A DNA stretch of 64,000 nucleotides from Rhodococcus sp. 105337 (GCF_012844225.1 NZ_JABAGQ010000011.1:62001-126000); one strand, 5' to 3'; counted from the stretch's first letter, positions 47,465 to 56,244 are shown. Numbers and translations are program-made. Notes: a model not told the origin generated them from the letters alone.

Positions 47465-49044
47465 CGCGCGTCCCCGCTGTAGTTGGTGACGGTCGCGGCC
47501 GCAGCGACCGCTGCGAGCGCGGACATCGCCTTGTTGCGGGCTTCGGTGTCCTCCGCGTCGGGTACCGAGTCGGCGACGATGCCCGCGCCGGCCTGCACGT
47601 ACGCGACCTTGTCCTTGATGAGCGCCGATCTGATCGCGATGGCGGTATCTGCGTCACCGGTGAAGTCGAGATAGCCCACGATGCCGCCGTAGATGCCGCG
47701 GCGGGTGGGTTCGAGTTCTTCGATCAATTCCATCGCCCGCACCTTGGGAGCGCCCGAGAGGGTTCCCGCCGGGAAGCACGCGGTGACGGCGTCGAGCGCG
47801 CGCTTGCCCTCGGCCAGCCGCCCGGTGACGGTGGACACGAGATGCATCACGTGGCTGTACCGCTCGATGTGCCGGTAGTCGTGCACCTTCACGGTGCCTG
47901 GCGCGCACACCCGGCCGAGATCGTTGCGCCCGAGGTCGACGAGCATGAGGTGCTCGGCGTTCTCCTTCTCGTCGTGCAGGAGATCCTTCTCGAGCAGGGT
48001 GTCCTCTTCCTCGTCGGCGCCTCGCCACCGCGTCCCGGCGATCGGATGTGTGGTGGCCGTGCCGTCCGCGACGGTCACCAGCGCCTCCGGACTCGAGCCG
48101 ACGATGGAGAACGCCGTGTCGCCGTCCGGTCCCGGAATGTGCAGCAGGAACATGTACGGGCTCGGGTTCGACGCGCGGAGCATGCGGTAGACGTCGATGG
48201 GCGCAGCGTCGCAGTCGATTTCGAAACGTTGCGAGAGCACGACCTGGAACGCTTCGCCGGCTTCGATGTCGCCGATGAGCTTGCGGACGTCGGTGCCGAA
48301 CGACTCGGTGGTGCGCTGACGACGGTATGCCGGTTCGGGGCGCGAGAACGTCGCGACGGTGGCCGGTGCCGGTGCGGCGAGCGCGGCCGTCATCCGGTCG
48401 AGGCGTGCGACCGCGTCGTCGTAGGCCTCGTCCGCGCGCTGATCGGTCCCGTCCCAGTTCACCGCGTTCGCGATGAGCCAGATGGTGCCTTCGTGGTGGT
48501 CCACGGCGGCGAGATCGGTCGCGAGCATCATCACGAGTTCGGGAATCTCGAGGTCGTTCTCGGAGAGGTTCGGCAGCTTTTCGAGATAGCGCACGGTGTC
48601 GTAGCCGAGATACCCGACCATGCCGCTCGTGAGGGGCGGCAAACCGTGGATGCGGTCGGTGTGGAGCAGTTCGAGGGTGTCCCTGAGCACGTCGAGCGGG
48701 TTGCCCCCGGTGGGTGTGCCGGCGGGGACGTGCCCGTACCACGCGGCTTCGCCGTCGACCACGGTCAGCGCCGCGGGGCTGCCCGCGCCGATGAACGACC
48801 ACCGGGACCACGACCGGCCGTTCTCGGCGGACTCGAGCAGGAACGTGCCGGGACGGTCGTCGGCGAGCTTGCGGTACGCCGAGAGCGGTGTCTCCGCGTC
48901 GGCGAGCACCTTGCGGGTCACGGGGACCACGCGATGCTCGCGCGCCAGTTGCCGGAACTGCTCTCGCGTCGTGGTCGAATCGGACCAGCCACCTGCGGGG
49001 GAATCGGTGGTGGCTGCGGGAATGGTGGTGGGCTCGCCGGACAT
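47461..49044 (-). CDS. trpE: Anthranilate synthase component I
   Basis: A 527-residue enzyme making anthranilate from chorismate with ammonia from TrpG. The tryptophan feedback site LLES is at FLLESAENG; active-site blocks include [33 protein letters not shown] and [23 protein letters not shown]. Start at the ATG at 49044. No trpG adjoins. A strong hairpin lies 28 bases upstream (49072-49112). Confidence 0.95.
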   Translation of the reverse strand: MSGEPTTIPAATTDSPAGGWSDSTTTREQFRQLAREHRVVPVTRKVLADAETPLSAYRKLADDRPGTFLLESAENGRSWSRWSFIGAGSPAALTVVDGEAAWYGHVPAGTPTGGNPLDVLRDTLELLHTDRIHGLPPLTSGMVGYLGYDTVRYLEKLPNLSENDLEIPELVMMLATDLAAVDHHEGTIWLIANAVNWDGTDQRADEAYDDAVARLDRMTAALAAPAPATVATFSRPEPAYRRQRTTESFGTDVRKLIGDIEAGEAFQVVLSQRFEIDCDAAPIDVYRMLRASNPSPYMFLLHIPGPDGDTAFSIVGSSPEALVTVADGTATTHPIAGTRWRGADEEEDTLLEKDLLHDEKENAEHLMLVDLGRNDLGRVCAPGTVKVHDYRHIERYSHVMHLVSTVTGRLAEGKRALDAVTACFPAGTLSGAPKVRAMELIEELEPTRRGIYGGIVGYLDFTGDADTAIAIRSALIKDKVAYVQAGAGIVADSVPDAEDTEARNKAMSALAAVAAAATVTNYSGDAR

Positions 49045-49071
49045 GAAGACATCATCCCAGGGATCATCCGG

Positions 49072-49112
49072 GGCGGCGCAGGCGCGGTCGTCCGCAACCG
49101 GACGTGCGCCGC
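49072..49112 (-). terminator. Nested hairpin between the LigB gene and trpE
   Basis: Outer perfect 9-bp stem (49072-49080 with 49104-49112) enclosing an inner perfect 6-bp stem (49088-49093 with 49098-49103). No T tract. It may end the upstream transcript or attenuate trpE; no Trp-rich leader peptide was found beside it. Confidence 0.5.
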
Positions 49113-49132
49113 CTCCGGAACGGCCACGTGTC

Positions 49133-49909
49133 TCAGGCGACCTGGATCGACCGCTTCGCCAGTCCCATCCAGAATCCGTCGATGACCTGTTCGGGCGGCT
49201 GCGCCGGGTCGCGGGATGCGCCGAGGGTGACGAACAGCGGAGCGAAGTGCTCGGTGGTCGGATGCGCGTACGGCATGCCGGGTGCGCGGTTGCGGAAATC
49301 CAGCAGTGCGTCGACATCCCCGCGCGCCAGTTGTTCGCCCGTCCACTGGTCGAACTCCGCGGACCACCCCGGCGCCGGGGCTTCGGGCCGCGGGTCGCGC
49401 AGGAACGGGAGTCCGTGGGTGGTGAAACCGGAGCCGACGATGAGCACTCCTTCGTCACGCAGCGGCCGCAACCGCTCACCGAGGAGCAGCAGGCGCTGCG
49501 GGTCCAGGCTCGGCAGCGATATTTGCAGGACCGGGACGTCCGCGTCGGGATACATCACGGTCAGCGGCACGTAGGCGCCGTGGTCGAGGCCCCGGTGCGG
49601 CTGTTGTACGACGGGCTCTCCGTCGGGCATCAGCATCGCGACCCGGCGCGCGAGGTCCGGTGCTCCCGGCGAGGCGTAGGTGACCTCGTAGAAGCGGCGT
49701 GGGAAGCCACCGAAGTCGTAGACGAGTGGTGTCCCCGTGGTGGTCGACCCGATCGTGAGGGGTGCGGATTCCCAGTGCGCCGAGACCACGAGGATCGCCG
49801 TCGGGCGCGGCAGACCCGCGGCCCAGGTGCGGAGCTGCTTCACCCACAGGTCGCTGTCGACCAGGGGCGGTGCCCCGTGGCTGAGGTAGAGGGCAGGCAT
49901 CTCGCTCAT
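49133..49909 (-). CDS. LigB-type extradiol dioxygenase (DODA-like)
   Basis: A 258-residue class III extradiol ring-cleavage dioxygenase of the 4,5-DOPA/YgiD branch. Metal-site His residues in [17 protein letters not shown] and GFTTHGLPF, with the conserved LDHGAYVPL. It should open catechol-type rings; the physiological substrate is unknown. ATG behind TAAGGAG. Divergent from a MarR gene, with a 12-bp palindrome just after its -10 element. Confidence 0.88.
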   Translation of the reverse strand: MSEMPALYLSHGAPPLVDSDLWVKQLRTWAAGLPRPTAILVVSAHWESAPLTIGSTTTGTPLVYDFGGFPRRFYEVTYASPGAPDLARRVAMLMPDGEPVVQQPHRGLDHGAYVPLTVMYPDADVPVLQISLPSLDPQRLLLLGERLRPLRDEGVLIVGSGFTTHGLPFLRDPRPEAPAPGWSAEFDQWTGEQLARGDVDALLDFRNRAPGMPYAHPTTEHFAPLFVTLGASRDPAQPPEQVIDGFWMGLAKRSIQVA

Positions 49910-49922
49910 GAAACTCCTTAAG

Positions 49923-49942
49923 TTGAAGCTTCAAGTATCGTA
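49923..49942 (-). promoter_or_regulatory. Operator and promoter of the dioxygenase gene
   Basis: TTGAAGCTTCAA (49923-49934) is a perfect palindrome. On the minus strand it lies just after a -10-like TACGAT (49942-49937), so a bound repressor would block transcription initiation. The divergent MarR is the likely binder. Confidence 0.6.
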
Positions 49943-50042
49943 GCGCGTGCGGGCCGGTTTGCCGAACCGACTCCCCCGCCGGATACACCCACCACGGCTT
50001 TGACAGGCTGGACACAGGACTACGGAAACGAGGACACCGGCA

Positions 50043-50525
50043 ATGAACAGCGACCCGAGGTGGCTCGATGCGGACCAGCAGGCGGCGTGGCGCGTGCTGG
50101 TCTCGGTGATCACCCGGCTACCCGCGGCCCTCGACACCCAGATGCAGCGCGACTCGGACATGACGCACTTCGAGTACTTCGTGCTCGCCGTGCTGTCGGA
50201 GGCTCCCGGGCGCCGGTTGCAGCTGAGCACGCTCGCCACCGAGGCCAACGCGTCGCTCTCGCGCCTGTCCCATGTCGTGACCCGACTCGGCAAACGCGGG
50301 TGGCTGCGGCGCGAACCGGTCACCGGGGCCCGCGGGTCCTACGCGGTGCTCACCGACGCCGGGCACGCGAAAGTCGTCGAGTCCGCCCCCGCGCACGTGG
50401 ACACTGTCCAGCGCTTGGTGTTCGACGGACTCGACGACTCTCAGGTGCGTGAACTCACCCGCCTCGGCACGGTGCTCGTCGAGCAGATCGACAAGGGGAT
50501 CGCCTCCGGCACCGGCAAGGCCTGA
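50043..50525 (+). CDS. MarR-family transcriptional regulator
   Basis: A 160-residue winged-helix regulator: FEYFVLAVLSEAPGRRLQLSTLATEANASLSRLSHVVTRLGKRGWL (HTH), then the wing GARGSYAVLTDAG and a C-terminal helix. ATG start. Divergent from the LigB-type dioxygenase; likely represses it in the absence of an aromatic ligand (inference). Confidence 0.88.
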   Translation: MNSDPRWLDADQQAAWRVLVSVITRLPAALDTQMQRDSDMTHFEYFVLAVLSEAPGRRLQLSTLATEANASLSRLSHVVTRLGKRGWLRREPVTGARGSYAVLTDAGHAKVVESAPAHVDTVQRLVFDGLDDSQVRELTRLGTVLVEQIDKGIASGTGKA

Positions 50526-50531
50526 TCTCGC

Positions 50532-51815
50532 CTATCCCGCAGCGCGGCCCTTCGGCACGTCGCGGAATGCGAGATTGGGATCGTGGCTGCGCTCGCGCGG
50601 CATGCCGAGCACCCGCTCACTGATCGCGTTGCGCGCCATCTCGGTGGTGCCGCCGGCGATGCACCACACCTGGCGCAGCAAATAGTCGACTCCGCGCTCG
50701 GCAACCGCGCCGTCGTCCTCGTCCCACGCGGCGCCGTCCGCGCCCGTGAACTCGTATCCGATGGTGACCAGGCGGGACTCGACCACGCCGGACATCAACC
50801 GGGAGATACTCGCGGACTGGTCCGAGATCGTCCTCGCCGCCATCCCTTGCCCGACGCGTTTGTTCAGTGCCTGTTTGGCCAGTTCGAGCGCGCGGGCCTC
50901 GCCGAGAAGATCGCGTGCGACCGGGTCGTCGAGCCGACCCGCGTCGCGGGCGACCGCGAACAATTCCGAGATACGGGATCCGCCGCGCACCGAACCCGCC
51001 GGAATCGTGGTGTACGGCGAGTTCTGATACATCCGCTCGTGGAACATCCACCGCGTTCCCACGGTCCAGCCGTCGTCGACCTCGCCGATGCGATCGCTGT
51101 CGGGCACACGCACATCCGTGAGGTACTCCTGGCAGAATTCGCTGGAGCCACTGAGCATTTCGATGCGGTGCACTTCGATGGACGGTTGCTTGAGCGGCAG
51201 CATGAACACGGTCAGGCCGCGGTTCTTGGGCACATCCCAGTTGGTGCGCACCAGGCACAGCGCCCAGTCCGACCACCATGCCCCGGTGGTCCAGATCTTC
51301 GAGCCGTTGAGAATCCAGTCTTCGCCGTCGCGCACCGCAGTGGTCACCGCGCCCGCGACATCGGATCCCCCGCTCGGTTCGGACAGCATCTGCATCCACA
51401 GTTCCTCGCCCTTGAGGATGGCGGGGATGTGGCGCCGCTTCTGCTCTTCGGTACCGAACTCGAGCAGGACCGCGGTGCACGGCACGAAGGTGGGCACCTG
51501 TAGCCGCGACGGGTATTCGTAACCGCGGAGTTCCTCGTTGAGTACCTGCTGGTACGGCCGCGTGAGCCCCTGCCCGCCGTATTCGCGGGGCACGCAGATT
51601 CCTGCGAGACCGGCATCGAAGAGTGCGCGCTGAAGGTCGCGTTCCCGTTGGACCGCGGCGAGTTCTTCCTCGTCGGAGCTTTCCTCGCGCAGCACCCCGA
51701 TGTGGGACGCGAAGTCGGACCGTTGCAGATTGGCGCTGATCCATATGCGGGCGCGGGCACGGAAATCGTCGAGCGATTCCACATCCCGGTCGGTCGCCGA
51801 ACTCTCGACGGTCAT
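50532..51815 (-). CDS. Acyl-CoA dehydrogenase
   Basis: A 427-residue FAD enzyme that introduces a C2-C3 double bond into an acyl-CoA. Recognised by GICVPREYGGQGL, MLSEPSGGSDVAG, NGSKIWTTGAWWSDWALCLVRT and QVWCIAGGTTEMARNAISERVLGMPRE. The ATG at 51815 overlaps the upstream acyl-CoA dehydrogenase gene by four bases. Such unlike pairs often form heterotetramers in actinobacterial sterol or lipid degradation. Confidence 0.9.
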   Translation of the reverse strand: MTVESSATDRDVESLDDFRARARIWISANLQRSDFASHIGVLREESSDEEELAAVQRERDLQRALFDAGLAGICVPREYGGQGLTRPYQQVLNEELRGYEYPSRLQVPTFVPCTAVLLEFGTEEQKRRHIPAILKGEELWMQMLSEPSGGSDVAGAVTTAVRDGEDWILNGSKIWTTGAWWSDWALCLVRTNWDVPKNRGLTVFMLPLKQPSIEVHRIEMLSGSSEFCQEYLTDVRVPDSDRIGEVDDGWTVGTRWMFHERMYQNSPYTTIPAGSVRGGSRISELFAVARDAGRLDDPVARDLLGEARALELAKQALNKRVGQGMAARTISDQSASISRLMSGVVESRLVTIGYEFTGADGAAWDEDDGAVAERGVDYLLRQVWCIAGGTTEMARNAISERVLGMPRERSHDPNLAFRDVPKGRAAG

Positions 51816-52948
51816 CGGTTGGCCTCCTGGTATTCGACGATGTCGGCGATGCGGGCGCGATGCTCGGCGGGCGTCCCGTAGTTCGACCGGTTGGCGGCGC
51901 CGCGGCGCGCGAACAGATGCAGATCGTGCTCGAACGTGATGCCGATACCGCCGTGGATCTGCATGCAGTCCTGGAACAGTTCTCCGCCGTAGTGACCGAT
52001 GTACGCCTTTGCGGCCGAGACCAGTTCCGGCGCGTCCGCTGCCTGCGTCGCCACGGCGAACGCGGCGCTGTCGCTGATGCCGTGGCTGGCCTCGAGCCAC
52101 ATCTTCATGTCGGCGAACCGGTGCTTGAGTTCCTGGTAGGAGGCCAGGGGGCGACCGAACGAGTACCTGTCGAACGCCCATGCCACCGTGAGGTCGAAGG
52201 CGGCCTGAAGCGCGCCGACGGATTCTGCGCAGCCCAGCACGGCGCCGACGCGCAGCGCACGTTCGATGTCGGCTGCGGCGCCGCCCGCGGCACCGACGAG
52301 CGCGGTGGCGGGTAGGCGTACCTCGGTGAACTCGACGGCGGCGTAGCGGCGGGTGATGTCGATGGACTTCAGGGGAACGATCCGCACACCGGGGGCCTCG
52401 CGCGGCACGAGTACGTGTGAGAGGCCGTCACCGGACCGTCCGGTCACGAGCAGGAAGTCGGCCGAGACCGCCGCCTCGACGGGACGCTTCGTTCCGCGCA
52501 CGACGACCTCGTCGCCGTCCACCGTGATCTCGACGCCGTCGGAGGCTACTGTGCCGCCCGCACGAGGCTCCTCGAAACACCATGCAGCGGTGGCAGTTCC
52601 TTCCACGAGTGAAGTCAGAACATCGCCGTGTGCCTCGGCGTGCCGGCTCAGGAGGTCGGCGACGACGTTGGTGGGGACCAGCGGGCCCGGAGCCGCATGC
52701 GTACCGAACTCGTATGCGACCAAGGTCAGATCGACGAGGCCGTAGTCGCCGATCGACCCGCCACCTGTGGCGTCCCCCGCGAGCAGGCTGGTCCAGCCGA
52801 GCTCGGCACCGCTTCGCCAGTATTCCGCGCCGAACCCCGCCGGGTCGTGGCGGAGGCGACGGATCTCGGCCACGGGCACCCGGTCGGTGAGGAACCGAGA
52901 TGTGGTGTCCCGGAAGAACTCTTGATCCGGACTCGGATCCAGCAACAT
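51812..52948 (-). CDS. Acyl-CoA dehydrogenase (second subunit type)
   Basis: A 378-residue acyl-CoA dehydrogenase-like protein. C-terminal blocks DRYSFGRPLASYQELKHRFADM and CMQIHGGIGITFEHDLHLFARR are typical, while the N-terminal FAD-binding segment is less conserved, as in the non-catalytic or partner subunits of FadE heterotetramers. ATG with GGGGAG upstream. First gene of the pair; an AT-rich promoter region with an inverted repeat lies ahead. Confidence 0.88.
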   Translation of the reverse strand: MLLDPSPDQEFFRDTTSRFLTDRVPVAEIRRLRHDPAGFGAEYWRSGAELGWTSLLAGDATGGGSIGDYGLVDLTLVAYEFGTHAAPGPLVPTNVVADLLSRHAEAHGDVLTSLVEGTATAAWCFEEPRAGGTVASDGVEITVDGDEVVVRGTKRPVEAAVSADFLLVTGRSGDGLSHVLVPREAPGVRIVPLKSIDITRRYAAVEFTEVRLPATALVGAAGGAAADIERALRVGAVLGCAESVGALQAAFDLTVAWAFDRYSFGRPLASYQELKHRFADMKMWLEASHGISDSAAFAVATQAADAPELVSAAKAYIGHYGGELFQDCMQIHGGIGITFEHDLHLFARRGAANRSNYGTPAEHRARIADIVEYQEANR

Positions 52949-53113
52949 GCGCTCCCCTATCCACTTTCAGTTTACGTATATATAACTCTCAATACAGAGA
53001 ACACTATTCTCTATCAATGCGAAAGGTCCGGGGTGACATTCGTCGGGACGCCGAGCAGCCCGGGCCGGGCGAGCACCGGCGGACCGGGTGCCGGGTATGG
53101 CAGAGTCGCCGCT
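52949..53113. promoter_or_regulatory. AT-rich divergent promoter region with inverted repeat
   Basis: Contains an AT-rich stretch (52970-52990) unusual in this GC-rich DNA and AGAGAA-CACTA-TTCTCT (52996-53012), a perfect 6-5-6 inverted repeat suited to a TetR/KstR-like regulator of lipid genes. The binder is unknown. Confidence 0.5.
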
Positions 53114-53293
53114 GTGCCCTTGATTCAGATCAGCCAGACACCAGGTCTCACGCCGGAGCAGAAGCGCGCAGTAATCGCAGCGGTGACCTCGGCGTACGCC
53201 GAAGCAGCCGGAAAGAATCCGGACAAGGTGTGGGTGACGATCACCGAGGTTCCCGGCGAGAACTGGGGCGTGGGCGGCGTTCCGCTGAGCTGA
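53114..53293 (+). CDS. 4-oxalocrotonate tautomerase family protein
   Basis: A 59-residue protein that after Met removal starts with the catalytic Pro1 (PLIQISQTPG). The family features are a beta-alpha-beta unit and KVWVTITEVPGENWGVGG. It tautomerises enol/keto acids; the substrate is unknown. Start at the GTG at 53114, needed to place Pro at position 1. Divergent from the acyl-CoA dehydrogenase pair. Confidence 0.85.
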   Translation: MPLIQISQTPGLTPEQKRAVIAAVTSAYAEAAGKNPDKVWVTITEVPGENWGVGGVPLS

Positions 53294-53401
53294 CACCTTC
53301 GGCGTCCCAGCGCTCCGCGGGCACCCGGGCATACACCACACCGAGCGGACCTCGGAATTGTGATCGGCCCACCGATGAGCCCCGAGTCTGTTCTTATTCG
53401 A

Positions 53402-53518
53402 ATGTATGTGCGAATATTGCGGACATGGGGTCGTGTGAGCGTACGCGTGGGCCGCCGCATCGATGTTCACGCGGCCGCCGCACCCGTCGATGCGCGCGCC
53501 GCACATGCGCCCGCATAG
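53402..53518 (+). CDS. uORF in the whiB7 leader
   Basis: A 38-codon ORF starting ATG-TAT-GTG and ending TAG, located 168 bases before whiB7. It encodes an Arg/Val/Ala-rich peptide beginning MYVRILRTWGRV. Its stop lies 25 bases upstream of the antiterminator arm. WhiB7 leaders in mycobacteria carry a uORF whose disturbed translation by antibiotics induces whiB7; this fits that role. No clear Shine-Dalgarno, so it may be leaderless. Confidence 0.55.
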   Translation: MYVRILRTWGRVSVRVGRRIDVHAAAAPVDARAAHAPA

Positions 53519-53543
53519 GGCGCCGGCGCGCAGCATTCCCTCC

Positions 53544-53634
53544 CCGTGGCGGACGGTTCTTCGGGATTTCCAACCCGCAAACCCACCGATTCGGCCACGG
53601 ACACCGCCCAGCGGACCGTGGCCCTTTGTCGTTT
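53544..53634 (+). promoter_or_regulatory. whiB7 attenuator: terminator with competing antiterminator arm
   Basis: Terminator: GGCCACGG (53593-53600) pairs with CCGTGGCC (53616-53623), with a small inner CCG/CGG stem, and is followed by CTTTGTCGTTT (53624-53634). Antiterminator: CCGTGGC (53544-53550) can pair with GCCACGG (53594-53600) and so prevent the terminator. Lies between the uORF and whiB7. Confidence 0.7.
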
Positions 53635-53686
53635 CCGGCCGAGTTCGCATCGCATTCGCTCTTCGATCGAACCTCCAGGAGCCCTC

Positions 53687-54010
53687 ATGCCGAGCGAAAA
53701 CCGTTCGACCGCCTCAGGTCGAGGCGGCAATGTCATCCGCGCGGGCGCCGACGCCCTGCCGTGCGACGGTCAGGACCCCGACCTGTGGTTTGCCGAGGAC
53801 CCGTCAGACGTGGAACTGGCCAAATCCCTGTGCACCGGATGTCCCGTGCGTGCGCGCTGCCTCGAGACAGCGCTCGCCCGCCGAGAGCCGTGGGGAGTGT
53901 GGGGTGGCGAAATCATCAACCAGGGTGCGATCGTCGCTCGCAAACGCCCCCGTGGACGTCCCGCACGAGGTCCGATCAGCCAGCCGCGAAAAGACTTGGT
54001 GTGCGCCTGA
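53687..54010 (+). CDS. whiB7: WhiB7-type iron-sulfur transcriptional regulator
   Basis: A 107-residue WhiB protein. Four Cys ligands for 4Fe-4S (LPC, then SLCTGCPVRARC), the turn EPWGVWGGE and a C-terminal AT-hook RPRGRP, which among WhiB proteins is the mark of WhiB7. It works with the primary sigma factor to switch on intrinsic antibiotic-resistance genes and its own promoter. ATG at 53687 behind CAGGAG; the frame continues upstream through the leader, but that part is not WhiB sequence. Followed by an intrinsic terminator. Confidence 0.92.
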   Translation: MPSENRSTASGRGGNVIRAGADALPCDGQDPDLWFAEDPSDVELAKSLCTGCPVRARCLETALARREPWGVWGGEIINQGAIVARKRPRGRPARGPISQPRKDLVCA

Positions 54011-54095
54011 TCGTGCCGTGGTATTCGGCGCTGCCGTCGCTGGACGCACTCCTGGGTCCTGCACCCCATGACCGAGTCGGTTGATCCTTCGGCAG

Positions 54096-54142
54096 ATGTC
54101 CCGCCTCGTTCGTGCGCCCTTAACTGCGGGACATAGTTTTTT
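54096..54142 (+). terminator. Intrinsic terminator after whiB7
   Basis: ATGTCCCGC (54096-54104) pairs perfectly with GCGGGACAT (54126-54134), followed by AG and six T (54137-54142). The clearest T-tract terminator in the window. It ends only 22 bases before the next gene's start. Confidence 0.88.
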
Positions 54143-54164
54143 CACGTACCGGGTATTCGCTCCT

Positions 54165-55715
54165 GTGCGCCTCGACCCGGACGATCGCCGCCGTCCCGAC
54201 CGTGGGATCCAGATCCGCGACGTTGCTGAACACCTCCGTGTTGTTCTGTCTGCCGGACCTGCCGATGGGCGCGACCGCACAGTTACCGGCATCAGCGACG
54301 ATTCCCGAACGGTGCAGCCCGGCGATCTGTACGTGGCTCTTCCCGGACACCGATTCCACGGCCTCGACTTCGATGCCGATGCCGCGGCCCGCGGCGCCGT
54401 CGCCGTGCTCAGCGACCGGCCTTCTCGACTCCTGCCCACCTTGATCGTCGACCGGCCACGCGACCGGGTCGGCGGGCTGGCGTCCTGGATCTACGGCCAT
54501 CCCTCGCACGAACTGCAGGTCCACGGCGTCACCGGCACCAACGGCAAGACGAGCGCGACCTATCTCCTCGACGCCGCCCTCGCTGCCACCGGTGTCGTCA
54601 CAGGCTTGATCGGTGGTGTCGTCGTCCGGGGACCGGAGAGCACCCGGCCCGCCACACACACCACGCCGGAAGCCGCGGTGATCCAGCGGACCCTCGCGGA
54701 GTTCCGGGACCAGGCCGCGAGGGCGGTGACACTGGAAGTGTCGTCGCACGCCGTCAGCCACGGCCGCGTCGACGGCGTGCGGTTCCGTACGGTCGCCTTC
54801 ACCAATCTCGGACCGGACCATCTCGACTTCCACCACACGATGGAGGAGTATTTCGCCGCCAAGGCAGCGCTGTTCACCTCCGACCGCGCGCAAGCGGCCG
54901 CGGTGAACATCGACGACGAGTACGGCAGACGGTTGGCCGCCACAACGGACGTACCGGTGTGGACGCATTCGACGCGCGACCCGGGCGCCGACGTGTACGC
55001 AGACTCGATCCGGTGCGACGTTCACGGCAGTACCTTCACCGTGCACACTCCGACCGGTCACGCCGGAGTCCGTCTGGCCCTTCTCGGCCCCCACCAGGTG
55101 GCCAATGCACTGACAGCGCTCACCTCGATAGCCGCAGCAGGGCACGACGTCCTGCAGGCCGCCGCGGGCTTCGAAACTCTCGCCTGCGTGCCCGGCCGAC
55201 TCGAGCGCGTCGAGGCCGACCACGGCATCCTCGGCCTGGTCGATTTCATGCACAACACCTCCGGACAGCAGGAACTACTGCCGTTCCTGCGGTCGCTGGC
55301 AGCCGAGCGCCGACTGATTCTCGTGATCAGCGCGACCGGAGAGCGCGATCCCGGAAAGCGCTTTCCGATCGGCCACACCGCGGCGACCTACGCCGACATC
55401 GTGGTCGTCACCGACGACAGTCCGTACAACGACGACCCCAGGCTCCTCAGGGAAGCGGTCGCCGAAGGCGCGCATGCGGCGCAGAGCGCCCACGTGGTCG
55501 TCGAAGGCGACCGTCACCGCGCTTTCGAGATCGCTGCCTCCCACGCGAGGCCCGGGGATGTTCTCGTCGTGGCGGGACGGGGCAGTGAGCAGCGCCTGGT
55601 CTCGGGCGACTCGGTGCGGATGTTCGACGACAGGGAAGAACTGGAACGCGCGCTGCAGCGGATGCAGCGCAGTGTTCGAAGGACCCGAACCGGTCGTGAG
55701 ACCCGCGGACGCTGA
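54165..55715 (+). CDS. MurE-like Mur ligase (paralogue)
   Basis: A 516-residue ATP-dependent ligase with the three Mur domains. GTGTNGKTSATYLLD-type P-loop near residue 125, HTTPEA, LEVSSHAVSHGRVDG, and FAAKAALF with the carbamylated Lys. Two motifs deviate: DYAHTP is DFMHNTSGQQ, and the DNPR amino-acid-specificity motif of diaminopimelate-adding MurE is DDSPYNDDP, closer to Lys-type or non-canonical ligases. It is thus probably not the housekeeping MurE, which lies in the dcw cluster. GTG at 54165 is chosen; it sits right behind the whiB7 terminator. Confidence 0.8.
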   Translation: MRLDPDDRRRPDRGIQIRDVAEHLRVVLSAGPADGRDRTVTGISDDSRTVQPGDLYVALPGHRFHGLDFDADAAARGAVAVLSDRPSRLLPTLIVDRPRDRVGGLASWIYGHPSHELQVHGVTGTNGKTSATYLLDAALAATGVVTGLIGGVVVRGPESTRPATHTTPEAAVIQRTLAEFRDQAARAVTLEVSSHAVSHGRVDGVRFRTVAFTNLGPDHLDFHHTMEEYFAAKAALFTSDRAQAAAVNIDDEYGRRLAATTDVPVWTHSTRDPGADVYADSIRCDVHGSTFTVHTPTGHAGVRLALLGPHQVANALTALTSIAAAGHDVLQAAAGFETLACVPGRLERVEADHGILGLVDFMHNTSGQQELLPFLRSLAAERRLILVISATGERDPGKRFPIGHTAATYADIVVVTDDSPYNDDPRLLREAVAEGAHAAQSAHVVVEGDRHRAFEIAASHARPGDVLVVAGRGSEQRLVSGDSVRMFDDREELERALQRMQRSVRRTRTGRETRGR

Positions 55716-55806
55716 TCGGGAGACACGGGCGACCGGCCCTCCCCACTTTGGGTTCGTGCGCGTCGACACGGCCTCCGGCCGGATGCTTCCCGTGTATGTT
55801 CCGGTT

Positions 55807-56244
55807 ATGCCCGACGACGTCACCGGGATCAGCACACTCGCCGAAGCCCAGCAGACGCTCGCGTCTCAACCGTTCAGTGTTCTGATCGGAGCACAACTCG
55901 TCGTGTACACGAGGGGCCGCGCCGAACTGGAGATTCCGCTCAGACCGGACCTGTTGCAACAGTTCGGTTTCGCACACGGCGGGGTTCTGGCCTATGCGGC
56001 CGACAACGCACTCACCTTCGCCGCCGGTACGGTCCTCGGCCCATCGATCGTGACGACAGGCATGGCCCTCGATTACCTACGTCCGGCGAAGGGCCCGCTG
56101 CTGCGGGCGGTCGCCACCGTCCTCAACGGCGGCCGTACGCAGGCGCTGTGCCGATGCGAGATCTACTCCGTCGACGACGACTCCGTCCAGAAGCTTTGTG
56201 CCGCTGCCCAAGGCGGGGCACGCGTCATCGACCTGACCCGGTAG
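55807..56244 (+). CDS. PaaI-type hotdog thioesterase
   Basis: A 145-residue single-hotdog protein. The FGFAHGGVLAYAADNALTFAA segment is the PaaI/YbgC-like active site region (HGG, with Asp in the helix), and MALDYLRPAKG is the conserved strand. Hydrolyses acyl-CoA thioesters, substrate unknown. ATG at 55807; in-frame codons upstream are probably not translated. Confidence 0.82.
   Translation: MPDDVTGISTLAEAQQTLASQPFSVLIGAQLVVYTRGRAELEIPLRPDLLQQFGFAHGGVLAYAADNALTFAAGTVLGPSIVTTGMALDYLRPAKGPLLRAVATVLNGGRTQALCRCEIYSVDDDSVQKLCAAAQGGARVIDLTR

Noticed and set aside
49045-49132. Trp leader peptide upstream of trpE
   Set aside because: No short ORF with tandem Trp codons occurs in the gap.
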